From positions 154,884-218,883 of the forward strand of contig NZ_RDBL01000009.1 in NCBI RefSeq assembly GCF_008042035.1: 64,000 bases of DNA, read 5' to 3'. Both the position numbers and the translations under genes were made by a program. Below are positions 34,780 through 44,110 of the stretch, piece by piece. Origin of the DNA: Streptomyces sp. col6 (GTDB lineage Bacteria; Actinomycetota; Actinomycetes; Streptomycetales; Streptomycetaceae). The notes below the pieces were generated by a model. The model saw only the letters and a program-made list of their open reading frames with translations. It was not told the origin of the DNA and did no database searches. The stretch's first letter is position 1; every line of letters starts with the position of its first letter.

Positions 34780-35631
34780 GTGCCCGTGTCGCTTCCCCCT
34801 GCCCTCGATCTGTCCCTCGACCTGCTTCGCTGCCCGACGTGCCGAACGCGCCGCCTGCACCCCGAGTGCGGTGCACTGCGTTGCCCGGTGGGCCACACCT
34901 TCGACCTCGCCCGTCACGGCTATGCCAGTCTGCTGACGGGCAGCCGCGCCACCAGCGGCGACGACGCGGCAATGGTCCAAGCCCGGGACCGGTTCCTGTC
35001 CACCGGCACCTACGTGCCCGTCCGGGAAGTCGCGGCCCGACTGGCGGCCGACGCCATGCCCGAGCAGGGCACAGTGGTAGACGTAGGGTGCGGCACCGGT
35101 TACTACCTGGCCGGCGTACTCGACCAGCTGCCCGGCGCCCGTGGCCTGGGGCTGGACACATCGGTGCGCGCTCTGCGCTCGGCAGCCCGTGCCCACGACC
35201 GGGCCGCCGCAGTCACCTGGGACGTCTTTCGCCCCTTCCCGCTGGTCGACGGGGCGGCCGATGTCGTACTGGACGTGTTCGCCCCACGCAACCCGGCCGA
35301 GTTCCACCGCGTACTGCGCGCGACCGGTCGGCTGATCGTGGTCCGGCCCACCGGGCGGCACCTGGCCGAGCTGCGCGGCCAGGTGCCTGCGATGGTCACG
35401 ATCGACCCGGCCAAGGAACAGCGCCTGCACCGGGCACTCACCCCGTTCTTCGAGGCCGTCGTCACTGAACAGGTGGATTACTCCGCGTCCTTGAGCAGGC
35501 TGGACGTCCTGGACCTGGTTTCGATGACGCCGAGTGCACGCCACGTGAGTCGTTCAGACCTGAATGACGGCAGCTTCCTGCCCGATCAGGTCACTGTCTC
35601 CGTGCTGGCCACCGCCTACCAGCCTCGGTAA
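34780..35631 (+). CDS. 23S rRNA (guanine-N1)-methyltransferase, RlmA(II)/TlrB family
   Basis: 283 residues from the GTG at 34780 (AGGAG upstream). The N-terminal zinc ribbon reads LRCPTCRTRRLHPECGALRC then PVGHTFDLARHGYASLL, as in RlmA. The SAM-binding motif is VVDVGCGTGYYLAGVL. A later block, DVFAPRNPAEFHRVLRATG, matches the family. RlmA(I) methylates G745 and RlmA(II)/TlrB/MyrA methylates G748 of 23S rRNA; the latter gives resistance to 16-membered macrolides. The subtype is inferred from the actinobacterial setting and the leader. It stands between two IS elements, consistent with acquisition as a resistance gene. Confidence 0.85.
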   Translation: MPVSLPPALDLSLDLLRCPTCRTRRLHPECGALRCPVGHTFDLARHGYASLLTGSRATSGDDAAMVQARDRFLSTGTYVPVREVAARLAADAMPEQGTVVDVGCGTGYYLAGVLDQLPGARGLGLDTSVRALRSAARAHDRAAAVTWDVFRPFPLVDGAADVVLDVFAPRNPAEFHRVLRATGRLIVVRPTGRHLAELRGQVPAMVTIDPAKEQRLHRALTPFFEAVVTEQVDYSASLSRLDVLDLVSMTPSARHVSRSDLNDGSFLPDQVTVSVLATAYQPR

Positions 35632-35646
35632 CCACGAGCGGGCGCA

Positions 35647-36560
35647 TACGCCTGCTGACCGATGAGCAATGGACACGCCTGGCGCCCTGTCTTCCCCGCC
35701 GCCCGGGGAAGACAGGGCGCCCGTTCGCCGACCACCGTCGCATCATCGAAGGGATCATCTACCGATACCGCACGGGCATCCCCTGGAGAGACCTGCCCCG
35801 CGAAGCATTCGGTCCCTGGCAGACGGTGTGGAAGCGCCATCGGAGGTGGGCGGCTGACGGCACCTGGGACACGGTTCTGGCCCAAGTGACCGCTCAGGCG
35901 GACTCTGTCAACGGGATCGACTGGATGGTCTCGGTCGACTCGACGATCAATCGGGCCCACCAGCACGCGACGAACACGGCACGGCCGGAGAAGGACACCA
36001 GCGCTGTCACCTACGGGAGCAGGAGCGAAACAACTGTCACCAGGGGAGAACCAGCCGGCCACGCCATAGGGCGATCGCGTGGCGGCCTGACGACCAAGAA
36101 CCATCACGCCGTGGACGGCAACGGCCGCCCGCTGGCCGTCGTAGTCACCCCTGGCCAAGTTCACGACGCGCAGATCCTCCCTCTCCTACTGGCTGACATC
36201 CGAGTCCCGCGCTTTGGCTCAGGCACGCCGCGCACCGCACCGGACGCGCTGCTCGCAGATAAGGCGTGCTCCTCTCGACAGGTCCGCACAGACCTCGCTG
36301 TCCGCGGCATCCGCACAGTGATTCCCGAGCGTGCCGATCAGCAGGCCGACCGCAAGAGGAAAGGCCGCAGCGGCGGACGGCCCCGGACTCTGGACACCGA
36401 GACCTACAAGCGCAGGAACGTCGTGGAACGATCGTTCCGCCTGCTCAAGCAGTGGCGGGGGCCTGGCCACCCGGTACGACAAACTCGCGATCGTCTACCG
36501 CTCCGCAGCCGCACTGGCGGGGATCAACTGCCGGGCCGAGGCGCGGGCGTGCGGATCTGT
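35647..36560 (+). mobile_element. IS5-family element, almost intact transposase
   Basis: The frame runs from LLTDEQWTRLAPCLPRRPG through IIYRYRTGIPWRDLPREAFG, IDWMVSVDSTINRAHQHAT, AIGRSRGGLTTKNHHAVDGN and GIRTVIPERADQQADRKRKG to RRNVVERSFRLLKQWRG. The DDE residues are visible in VDSTINRAH, LLADKACSS and VERSFRLLKQ. An extra G in the run at 36457-36461 shifts the frame before GLATRYDKLAIVYRSAAALA. No good start codon precedes the first conserved block, so the left end may be trimmed. Confidence 0.75.
35681..35721. terminator. 18-bp perfect hairpin inside the IS5 transposase N-terminus
   Basis: The segments 35681-35698 (GGCGCCCTGTCTTCCCCG) and 35704-35721 are exact reverse complements around the 5-nt loop CCGCC. 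The stem starts 49 bases after the methyltransferase stop codon and lies within transposase codons LAPCLPRRPGKTGRP. It can terminate the methyltransferase transcript and block read-through into the IS. Confidence 0.65.
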
Positions 36561-36924
36561 CGCTTCGCGAAACGCCATACTTCGTCTCGCGCGTAACTGC
36601 TGCCGTCGACCTGCCCCGGCAGGCCGAATCTCGTCGTGCTTCCGCGGCGCCGGGCATCGCGACCCGCAGAGCGGTCGGAGGGCACGCTCTCGAACACGGC
36701 TCAAATTCATCGGCGCATGGGCAAACGCCCTTCGGGCGTGATCATCGTATCGAGCGAATGTCGGCGGATTCCCTTGGTCCGGTGGGTGAAAGGGCCCTTA
36801 GCGTGCTTATGGACCTGGAGGGGGTCTCTTCTCTCCTTATCAGCGCCCTTCCTCGCGTGTTTGTCCATACGAACGGTCGCGTCCGCTGATGCACGTCCTC
36901 GCCGCATTAAAAGGAGCTTGCCCG
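36561..36924. other. Upstream region of the 2-MIB operon
   Basis: About 360 bases without a gene. The right part must contain the operon promoter. AAGGAG lies nine bases before the encapsulin ATG. I see no operator I can defend, although the shell protein's own cyclic-nucleotide domain makes a Crp-like link worth checking. Confidence 0.4.
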
Positions 36925-38337
36925 ATGACTGTTGACTCGAACTCGGAAGCACGGCTGGAAGTGCCCCGGCAGTCCAGTCTGGGGACGGCCGCCGCCCGCA
37001 ACCTCGCCAGCACGACGAAGTCCGCCCCGCAGATGCAGGAGATCACCTCCCGCTGGCTGCTGCGAATGCTTCCCTGGGTCGAGACCAAGGGCGGTGCCTA
37101 CCGGGTCAACCGGCGGCTGTCCTTCACGGTGGGCGACGGACGGGTGGAGTTCATCCAGGAAGGGGCCACGGTCCGGGTCATCCCCCAGGAGCTTGGCGAA
37201 CTGGCCCTGTTGCGGGACTTCGACGACACCGAGGTGCTCACCGCCATCGCTGACCGGTGCGTACAGCGCGACTTCCGGGCAGGGGAGACACTGGTCGAGC
37301 AGGGCGAGGCCGCGGACCGGCTCCACCTGGTCGCGCACGGCCGAATCGGCCAGACCTCCGCCGGCAATTACGGCGACGAAGTCACCCTGGACGTCCTGGC
37401 GGACGGAGACCACTTCGGGGAACACGTCCTGCTCGACGACGACGCCCGGTGGACGCAGACCGCCACCGCCGAGACCGCCGGGACGGTGCTCACTCTGTCC
37501 CGCGCGGAGTTCGCGGGCATCGTGTCGGCCTCGCCAGAGCTCCGGGCCCACCTCGCTGAGTTCACCGCCCGCTCGCAGCAGCGGCAAAACCACCGCGGTG
37601 AAGCCGAGATCGCGATGTCGGCCGGCCACGTCGGCGAGCAGGAACTGCCCGGAGCATTCGCCGACTACGAGCTGAGGCCGCGCGAGTACGAGCTCTCGGT
37701 CGCCCAGACCATTCTCCGGGTCCATACCCGGGTGGCCGATCTCTACAACGGTCCGATGAACCAGACGGAGGAACAGCTCAGGCTCACCATCGAGGCGCTG
37801 CGCGAGCGCCAGGAGCACGAACTGATCAACAACCGGGAGTTCGGTCTCCTCCACAACGCCGACTTCAAGCAGCGGATCCAGCCGCACTCCGGCCGGCCGA
37901 CCCCGGACGACCTGGACGAGCTGCTCTGCCGCCGCCGGGGCACCAAGTTCTTCCTCGCGCACCCCCGGACCATCGCGGCGATGGGGCGCGAGTTCAACGC
38001 GCGCGGCCTCTACCCGGACCACACCGACCTCGGCGGCCAGCAGGTGCCCGCCTGGCGCGGTGTGCCGATCCTGCCCTGCGGCAAGATCCCCATCACCCCG
38101 GAGAAGACCAGTTCGATCCTCGCCATGCGTACCGGTGAGGAGAACCAGGGCGTCATCGGCCTGCGGCAGACCGGCCTGCCGGACGAGTACGAGCCGGGCC
38201 TGTCAGTCCGCTTCATGGGCATCGACGAGAAGGCAATCATTTCCTACCTCGTCAGCACCTACTACTCCGCCGCCATCCTCGTGCCCGACGCGGTCGGCGT
38301 GCTGGAGAACGTACAGATCGCCCACTGGCCCAGGTAG
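36925..38337 (+). CDS. Family 2B encapsulin shell protein with cyclic-nucleotide-binding domain
   Basis: 470 residues, ATG 36925 after AAGGAG. The N-terminal arm (about 1-60) and the C-terminal part (about 215-470) form the HK97-like shell fold: [60 protein letters not shown] and [13 protein letters not shown] cNMP-binding domain is inserted at about 88-205 ([55 protein letters not shown]). This is the family 2B architecture found next to 2-MIB synthase. The subunits assemble into a protein nanocompartment. 76 bases separate it from the cyclase, its cargo. Confidence 0.9.
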   Translation: MTVDSNSEARLEVPRQSSLGTAAARNLASTTKSAPQMQEITSRWLLRMLPWVETKGGAYRVNRRLSFTVGDGRVEFIQEGATVRVIPQELGELALLRDFDDTEVLTAIADRCVQRDFRAGETLVEQGEAADRLHLVAHGRIGQTSAGNYGDEVTLDVLADGDHFGEHVLLDDDARWTQTATAETAGTVLTLSRAEFAGIVSASPELRAHLAEFTARSQQRQNHRGEAEIAMSAGHVGEQELPGAFADYELRPREYELSVAQTILRVHTRVADLYNGPMNQTEEQLRLTIEALRERQEHELINNREFGLLHNADFKQRIQPHSGRPTPDDLDELLCRRRGTKFFLAHPRTIAAMGREFNARGLYPDHTDLGGQQVPAWRGVPILPCGKIPITPEKTSSILAMRTGEENQGVIGLRQTGLPDEYEPGLSVRFMGIDEKAIISYLVSTYYSAAILVPDAVGVLENVQIAHWPR

Positions 38338-38413
38338 TGGTCGCGGCCCAGCACCCTGAACCGGACCGTGTGCCGGAAGCCGTCGAACACCCCACCCCAC
38401 CAAGGAGTCACGC

Positions 38414-39727
38414 ATGCCCGTTCCCGAGCTGCCGCCTCCGCGCCCGAGCACGCCGGAAGCCGTCATCCACTTCGGCGCGACCATACTCGCCCCCGTCGCG
38501 GCTCACGCCCAGGAGACCGGCGCCGCCGTCAGCACATCGCCCGGCGCGCACACACTGCCACCCCTGCCGGCCCACCTCCCCTTCGGCCCGTCACCGACCT
38601 CTCTACCATCGACCGCCCCACCGCCCACCGGGGGAACCGGGCCGAGCCTGCAACTGGAGCGACTGCTGCGCGGGCCACATGGCCTGGGCACGGCCGGTCT
38701 GCGGCTGACTCCCCCCGAGGAGCCTCCCGCACCGGTGGCCGCAGAGAAGGGCCGGCCCATCCCGGGCCTCTACCATCACCCGATCCCCGAGCCCGACCCG
38801 GACCGCGTCGACGAGGTCAGCCGCAGGATCAAGGCATGGGCACTGGACGAGGTCTCCCTGTATCCCGAGGAATGGGAAGAGCAGTTCGACGGCTTCTCCG
38901 TGGGCCGCTACATGGTCGGATGCCACCCGGACGCACCCACCGTCGACCACCTGATGCTCGCCACCCGCCTCATGGTCGCCGAAAACGCCGTGGACGACTG
39001 CTACTGCGAGGACCACGGCGGATCACCCATCGGCCTCGGCGAACGGCTTCTGCTCGCGCACACCGCACTCGACCCCCTGTACACCGCGCGGGAGTACCAG
39101 CCGAAATGGGCGGCCTCCCTCCATGCGGACGCCCCTCGGCGCGCCTACCGCTCCGCCATGGACTACTTCGTCCGCGCCGCCGGGCCCTCCCAGGCCGACC
39201 GGCTCCGCCACGACATGGCGCGACTGCATCTGGGGTACCTCGCCGAAGCGGCCTGGGCCCAGCAGGATCACGTTCCGGAAGTCTGGGAGTACCTGGCGAT
39301 GCGCCAGTTCAACAACTTCCGGCCCTGCCCCACCATCACCGACACCGTCGGCGGCTACGAACTCCCGGCCGACCTGCACGCCCAGGCCGATCTGCAGAAA
39401 GTCATCGCCCTGGCCTCCAACGCCACGACGATCGTGAACGACCTCTACTCGTACACCAAGGAACTCGACGCCCCGGGCCGGCATCTGAACCTGCCCGTCG
39501 TGATCGCCGAACGCGAAAGGGTGTCCGACAAGGACGCCTACCTCAAGTCGGTCGAAATCCACAACGAGCTGATGCACGAATTCGAGACCGAGGCCGCGGC
39601 ACTGGCCGCGGCCTGTCCCGTCCCGAGCGTGGGGCGCTTCCTGCGAGGCGTCGCCGCCTGGGTCGACGGCAACCACCACTGGCATCAGTCCAACACCTAC
39701 CGCTACAGCCTGCCCGACTTCTGGTAA
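38414..39727 (+). CDS. 2-methylisoborneol synthase, encapsulin cargo
   Basis: 437 residues, ATG after AAGGAG. A disordered proline-rich arm (1-110) ends in LQLERLLRGPHGLGTAGLRL, resembling known family 2 cargo-loading peptides. The class I terpene cyclase domain carries the aspartate-rich motif DDCYCED at 194-200 and the metal-binding NDLYSYTKE at 342-350. It cyclises 2-methylgeranyl diphosphate to the earthy odorant 2-MIB using Mg2+. The substrate is made by the next gene, 17 bases downstream. Targeting into the shell encoded upstream is expected. Confidence 0.93.
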   Translation: MPVPELPPPRPSTPEAVIHFGATILAPVAAHAQETGAAVSTSPGAHTLPPLPAHLPFGPSPTSLPSTAPPPTGGTGPSLQLERLLRGPHGLGTAGLRLTPPEEPPAPVAAEKGRPIPGLYHHPIPEPDPDRVDEVSRRIKAWALDEVSLYPEEWEEQFDGFSVGRYMVGCHPDAPTVDHLMLATRLMVAENAVDDCYCEDHGGSPIGLGERLLLAHTALDPLYTAREYQPKWAASLHADAPRRAYRSAMDYFVRAAGPSQADRLRHDMARLHLGYLAEAAWAQQDHVPEVWEYLAMRQFNNFRPCPTITDTVGGYELPADLHAQADLQKVIALASNATTIVNDLYSYTKELDAPGRHLNLPVVIAERERVSDKDAYLKSVEIHNELMHEFETEAAALAAACPVPSVGRFLRGVAAWVDGNHHWHQSNTYRYSLPDFW

Positions 39728-39744
39728 GAGAGAAGGAACCATCT

Positions 39745-40626
39745 GTGACCAGCACCGAACTCGCCACCGCCCCCTCCGCACTGCGCATTCCCGGCCCGGC
39801 GACCCCCTACCAGGGAGACATCGCACGCTACTGGGACGGTGAGGCCCGCCCCGTGAACCTGCGCCTCGGCGACGTCGACGGCCTCTACCACCACCACTAC
39901 GGCATCGGTGAGGTCGACTCCGCCGCACTCGGTGGCCCGGAGGACAAGGAGAGCGAGAACAAGCTGATCGCCGAACTCCACCGACTGGAGTCAGCACAGG
40001 CCGATGCCCTCCTGGGACACCTCGGTGCCATCGGCCGCGACGACACCCTGGTGGACGCGGGCTGCGGCCGCGGCGGCACGATGGTCATGGCGCACCAGCG
40101 CTTCGGCTGCTCTGTGGAAGGCGTAACCCTGTCGGCCAAGCAGGCCGACTTCGCCAATGGACGCGCCGCGGAACTGGGCATCGACAACCACGTCCACGCC
40201 ACAGTCTGCAACATGCTCTCCACCCCCTTCGAGACCGGCTCCGCCGCAGCCTCGTGGAACAACGAGTCGAGCATGTACGTGGACCTGGACGACCTCTTCG
40301 CCGAGCACGCCCGCATCCTGCAGGTCGGCGGACGCTACGTAACCATCACCGGCTGCTGGAACCCGCGTTACGGCCAGCCCTCGAAGTGGGTCTCGCAGAT
40401 CAACGCGCACTTCGAGTGCAACATCCACTCGCGCCGGGAATACCTGCGCGCCATGGCCGACAACCGCCTCGTGCCGCAGGCCGTGATCGACCTCACTCCC
40501 GACACCTTGCCCTACTGGGAGCTGCGGGCCACGTCCTCACTGGTCACGGGGATCGAGGAGGCGTTCATCAATTCGTACCGGGACGGATCCTTCCAGTACG
40601 TCCTCATTGCGGCCGACCGCGTCTGA
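39745..40626 (+). CDS. Geranyl diphosphate 2-C-methyltransferase
   Basis: 293 residues from the GTG at 39745 (AGAAGGAA upstream). The SAM motif is LVDAGCGRGGTMVMAHQRFG (about 102-121). Flanking motifs include YWDGEARPVNLRLGDVDGLY near the N-terminus and SWNNESSMYVDLDDLFAEHA, typical of this family. It methylates C2 of geranyl diphosphate with S-adenosylmethionine to give 2-methylgeranyl diphosphate, the substrate of the 2-MIB synthase. It is the last gene of the three-gene operon; a hairpin terminator follows at 40649. Confidence 0.93.
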   Translation: MTSTELATAPSALRIPGPATPYQGDIARYWDGEARPVNLRLGDVDGLYHHHYGIGEVDSAALGGPEDKESENKLIAELHRLESAQADALLGHLGAIGRDDTLVDAGCGRGGTMVMAHQRFGCSVEGVTLSAKQADFANGRAAELGIDNHVHATVCNMLSTPFETGSAAASWNNESSMYVDLDDLFAEHARILQVGGRYVTITGCWNPRYGQPSKWVSQINAHFECNIHSRREYLRAMADNRLVPQAVIDLTPDTLPYWELRATSSLVTGIEEAFINSYRDGSFQYVLIAADRV

Positions 40627-40648
40627 CAGTGCCCTGACCATGGCCGGT

Positions 40649-40674
40649 CGGCACCGGGAAGCCTCCCGGTGCCG
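40649..40674 (+). terminator. Terminator of the 2-MIB operon
   Basis: An 11-bp perfect stem, CGGCACCGGGA with TCCCGGTGCCG, closes on a 4-nt loop 22 bases after the stop codon of the methyltransferase. Confidence 0.75.
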
Positions 40675-40741
40675 GCCGGCACATCCTTGGGCACAAGATG
40701 GCGTCCCCGTTATCACGACTAACCTGGCCGACCTTCGAGCC

Positions 40742-40879
40742 AGCAGTGCCTGGCCAAACTGGCCGCGGACCCGCCCGGGGTGCGGGCGGCCGCGCAGGCC
40801 GTCGTCGACGCACCCGGCGGGATGGGGCGCATCGGCTCCTACTGGACCGAGGCAAGGTACCCAGGCACGGGCGGATGAG
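40742..40879 (+). pseudogene. Short hypothetical fragment
   Basis: The frame reads QQCLAKLAADPPGVRAAAQA then VVDAPGGMGRIGSYWTEARY and stops. It is protein-like but has no start, and probably is the tail of a lost gene. The rest of 40675-41071 holds no gene. Confidence 0.3.
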
Positions 40880-41014
40880 AGTGGGCCGGGAGGTGGCCCA
40901 AGGGGTGCGTGTAAAGGGCTCACAGACACTGACGCGTCCGTGCGCGCGAGAGGTCGTCACTCGTCCGTATGTATCGCTACGTCAGTGATCGCACAGTCGT
41001 CCCGCTCGTCATAA

Positions 41015-41230
<216 letters not shown>

Positions 41231-41558
41231 TCCATCTGGACGGTGGATGCGCTACTGAGAGCGCACCGCCCGTCAGTTCGCAGACACTCCAGGGGACAGC
41301 ACAACCGAGCACTTGACTCGCCCGGTTCGGGCGTGGTGCTGTCCGCCGGCGCGATCACCCACCGTGCAGCGAGCAACTCTTGGACCGGAACGCTGTCTCG
41401 TCATCGGCGGCCGCGACCGTCACAACCGCAAGGTCCGGCCCTGACGCACGCGTCTTGTTGATCAGTTTCGTACTCGGTGCGACGCTCCGTCTCACGCCGA
41501 GGTCTACGCTTCGCGGCTGCGCCGTCGGACCGAGGCGCGCAGCCGCAACAACGAGGAG
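41231..41558. other. Non-coding stretch
   Basis: No frame with sensible protein content, no clear hairpin. It separates the UBA protein from a possible small membrane ORF. Confidence 0.35.
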
Positions 41559-41675
41559 ATGACGGTGCTGATCGTTCTGGCCTTCGGCGCCCTTGTCGCG
41601 GCGACCGCGTTCGGGCAGATTGTGCTGGACTTCCTTGGGCGGCGGGCCTCCGGCGTCAATGACGGCGGCCGCTGA
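41559..41675 (+). CDS. Possible 38-residue membrane protein
   Basis: The frame reads MTVLIVLAFGALVAATAFGQ then IVLDFLGRRASGVNDGGR. One transmembrane helix is clear. GAGGAG directly abuts the ATG, which is too close to be an ideal ribosome site, so expression is uncertain. No family recognised. Confidence 0.35.
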   Translation: MTVLIVLAFGALVAATAFGQIVLDFLGRRASGVNDGGR

Positions 41676-41701
41676 CCGCCTCCTCGGGCTTTGTTCGCGC
41701 T

Positions 41702-41749
41702 TCGGTGCTCGACACCCGCGCCCGGTTCGACTTCACCGCCGCACCCACC
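41702..41749 (+). pseudogene. tpg: Third fragment of terminal protein Tpg
   Basis: Sixteen codons read VLDTRARFDFTAAPTRHHRS. The TRARF(D/G)FTAAP block is the signature of the middle of Tpg and is also present in the longer copy at 57234. It is directly followed by relaxase and IS5 scraps. Confidence 0.5.
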
Positions 41750-41811
41750 CGGCACCACCGATCGGCGAGATGGACGGAGCCAACCCGGCGGGCCGGAAGC
41801 AGCTCGCCGGA

Positions 41812-41898
41812 GCGCCCGAGGACCTCATCAACTGGTCGGCGTCCCGCCGCCGGCGCATCGAGGATGCCCTGGAGGCGCTCACCGATCAGTACGTAAGG
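41812..41898 (+). pseudogene. Relaxase scrap homologous to 15278-15499
   Basis: Reads APEDLINWSASRRRRIEDAL then EALTDQYV, nearly identical to the APEDLINWW...RIEDALEALTDPYV part of the relaxase pseudogene at 14764-15499, but on the opposite strand. It is a small transposed or rearranged copy. Confidence 0.6.
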
Positions 41899-41945
41899 AC
41901 CACGGCCACCTGCCCGGCGACCGCGGTCGCCGGGCAGGTGGCCGG

Positions 41946-42015
41946 CGCGGGATCCGGGCGGTGATCCCGCAGCCCGCCGAGGACGCCAACCGCAAACGGC
42001 TCGGCAGACTGGGCT
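41946..42015 (+). mobile_element. IS5 transposase scrap
   Basis: Reads RGIRAVIPQPAEDANRKRLG, a conserved block of IS5 transposases between the second aspartate and the final glutamate. About 23 codons remain. Confidence 0.5.
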
Positions 42016-42019
42016 CGGC

Positions 42020-42568
42020 TCAGCCGGTGTCTGCTGCTTTGCGTCTGCGGAACGTGGCCACGCGTGTGCGGTTTTGGCAGGTGATCGAGCAGAAGCGGCG
42101 CCGGCCGCCTGGTGAGCGATCGATGTAGACGTCGGCGCAGTGATCACCGGTGCAGATGCCGATGCGTTCGATCCCGTGGGCGGTGACGTACTGGCGCAGG
42201 GTGAGCGCCGATGCCGCGAGGAGTGCCTGCTCGGGGTCGCCGACGCGCCATACGGCACTCAGCGAGCCGTTTGCGGCGGCTTCCAAGGCGGGGCAGGCGC
42301 CAGCGTCGACGAGCAGGTAGGTCAGCCGTTGCGCGCACGTCTCCGTGTTCTGGGCGGAAAAGATCTGGTGCAGGAGGTCAGCAGCCCGGGTGAATTCCTC
42401 GGGCGTCAGCTCGGCTTCGACGCCCGTCGGCAGGCCGAGATGTGTGGCGAGATTTTCAGGCCGGGACGGGGCGTTTCTGCGGCCGGCCGCTTCACGTGGC
42501 AGCGTGCCCCACGCGTTGACGAGTTCCGTCAGTGCCGCCAGCGGGAGCTCGGTGAAGGTGACTGGCAT
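42020..42568 (-). CDS. CGNR zinc-finger (ABATE-domain) protein
   Basis: 182 residues, full length. It begins MPVTFTELPLAALTELVNAW, continues through a helical ABATE-type domain and ends in the CGNR finger: IGICTGDHCADVYIDRSPGG then RRFCSITCQNRTRVATFRRR, with paired cysteines as zinc ligands (here CQNR replaces CGNR). Such proteins are putative transcription factors associated with stress responses. No divergent partner gene survives: the next gene rightward is separated by a 600-bp gap. Confidence 0.85.
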   Translation of the reverse strand: MPVTFTELPLAALTELVNAWGTLPREAAGRRNAPSRPENLATHLGLPTGVEAELTPEEFTRAADLLHQIFSAQNTETCAQRLTYLLVDAGACPALEAAANGSLSAVWRVGDPEQALLAASALTLRQYVTAHGIERIGICTGDHCADVYIDRSPGGRRRFCSITCQNRTRVATFRRRKAADTG

Positions 42569-43174
42569 ATCTCAAGAGTAACGCGTAGAGCGGTAGTTGA
42601 GCGTTGCGGCAACCCGGCAAGGGGTGCACAGCCGTCCGGGGCGAACGCCCGGAACCCGGTCTTCGACCGGGCGAACCAATCGGATTTCCCGGGCAGCGGT
42701 CGTAGGATCTACTTGATCAGGATCTGGCTGAGGCCGTGTTTCGGGGCGCCACCGGACAATCGGATCTGTCTGTGGTGACCCGTCGACCCCTGCCCTGAGT
42801 GACCGGACAATGCTTGGGCCGAACCCGACTAGCGGATAGGGCATGACTATCGCCCGATCGTTCCGTTTACAGAACGTTCTGTTTGTGGAACACTGCTCGC
42901 GTCCCGACAACGCATCACCGGCACGGCTGGGGCGGTAAGGCAGTGACCTGGCTGCCCTGTGGGTGAACGGCTGCGCCTTCTGCGCCAGGCAACGACCACC
43001 GCCGATCGGCCGTGGCACGCTGCGACGCAGAATGCCGAGCGCGCCCCGTCCCCGGGCGCAGGGGCCTGACGGGCAGGTCAGGCAAGGGCAGGAGCGGCCA
43101 GGCCTGCCGCTACCACTGGATGGCGCTTCGGCGCAGGACCGACCACCTCACCCAAAGACAGGACGCCCTCGTAC
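42569..43174. other. Gene-poor gap with an orphan operator
   Basis: A plus frame at about 43012-43170 (RCDAECRARPVPGRRGLTGR, then ACRYHWMALRRRTDHLTQRQ) is weakly protein-like, cysteine-containing and unassigned. The palindrome at 42869 is described separately. No intact gene. Confidence 0.4.
42869..42882. promoter_or_regulatory. Orphan palindromic operator
   Basis: ACAGAACGTTCTGT is a perfect 14-bp palindrome in an AT-richer patch. It resembles binding sites of TetR-family repressors. No regulator gene of that family is adjacent. Confidence 0.45.
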
Positions 43175-44110
43175 ATGCTTATCCGCATAGCACGCGCCGA
43201 CGAACTACCCGCCCTCGTCCAGCACTCCGATCAGCCAGAGCGCAACGACGGGAGAGCCGCCTACCTCACCGACCTATTGACCAAGCGGTGCACCCGGCCG
43301 GAGTGGTGCATGGTCGCGGAAGACGAGGCCGGCCGACTCACCGCGGCCACCGTGCTATGGACCCTCCCAGGCAGAGAGATCCCAATGGCCCTGGTTCTCC
43401 TTGAGGCGCCGTGGGGCGAACCCGGCCTCGTCACCGGCCGGGCACTGCTGGCCGAGGCGGTCGCTCTGGCCGGCTCTCTCGGTGCAACGGCGCTGGAGCA
43501 CGTTACCGACTCGCCGACGCAGGCGCCGCAGTACCAGGCGCAGCCGGAACGGCGGGCCGAGCTTCTTCGTCTGGCGGGCTTCGAACGGGCTCGTGACGGT
43601 CGCCGCTTCCGCCGTCGCCCCGGGCCGGAACCCGCCACGCATGACAGCCGATTGACCTGGCGTTCCCTGCCCCGTCTGGGCTGTGAGCCCTTCATCTCTC
43701 TCCTTGCCGAGGCGCTGCCGACCAGCGCCGACGCCCAACTCGCCGCCAGGGTCGCCACGCATGGCGCCCGGCGTGCCGCAGAGAGCCTCTTCGCGGACAT
43801 GGAGGAGTTCTCGTACGAGCCCTCGTGGTGGGAAATCGGCTACACCACCGACGGAACACCGGCAGCCCTCAGCCTCCCCGCCCGCAACCCATCGACCGCT
43901 GTGATCGGCCTGGTGGCGGTATCTCCCGCCTGCCGCGGCAACGGCTATGCGACGGCGGTGGTGGCGCGTGGGACGCGTCTGCTGGTCGAAGCGGGCGCCG
44001 ACGAGATCCGTGGCGACTGCGACGCGGCCAATACCGCCATGATCATGGCTTTCGAACGGGCAGGTTACGAGAACTTCGCCGACCGCCAGGAGTTCACCCG
44101 CCAATTGTGA
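43175..44110 (+). CDS. GNAT-family N-acetyltransferase with two-lobed layout
   Basis: 311 residues. The N-terminal half (about 1-140) looks like a degenerate GNAT fold (LIRIARADELPALVQ, WCMVAEDEAGRLTAATVLW). The C-terminal half is an active-type GNAT: IGLVAVSPACRGNGYATAVV carries the acetyl-CoA pyrophosphate loop (R/Q-x-x-G-x-G/A pattern, here RGNGYA), followed by EIRGDCDAANTAMIMAFERA and GYENFADRQEF. Substrate unknown. It stands alone. Confidence 0.85.
   Translation: MLIRIARADELPALVQHSDQPERNDGRAAYLTDLLTKRCTRPEWCMVAEDEAGRLTAATVLWTLPGREIPMALVLLEAPWGEPGLVTGRALLAEAVALAGSLGATALEHVTDSPTQAPQYQAQPERRAELLRLAGFERARDGRRFRRRPGPEPATHDSRLTWRSLPRLGCEPFISLLAEALPTSADAQLAARVATHGARRAAESLFADMEEFSYEPSWWEIGYTTDGTPAALSLPARNPSTAVIGLVAVSPACRGNGYATAVVARGTRLLVEAGADEIRGDCDAANTAMIMAFERAGYENFADRQEFTRQL

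Noticed and set aside
34516..35544. 342-codon minus-strand open frame opposite the methyltransferase
   Set aside because: Shadow of the RlmA(II)-like gene; it has no recognisable domain.
38368..40626. One long frame fusing the 2-MIB synthase region to the methyltransferase
   Set aside because: The first half is an out-of-frame shadow of the synthase; the methyltransferase has its own GTG and ribosome site at 39745.
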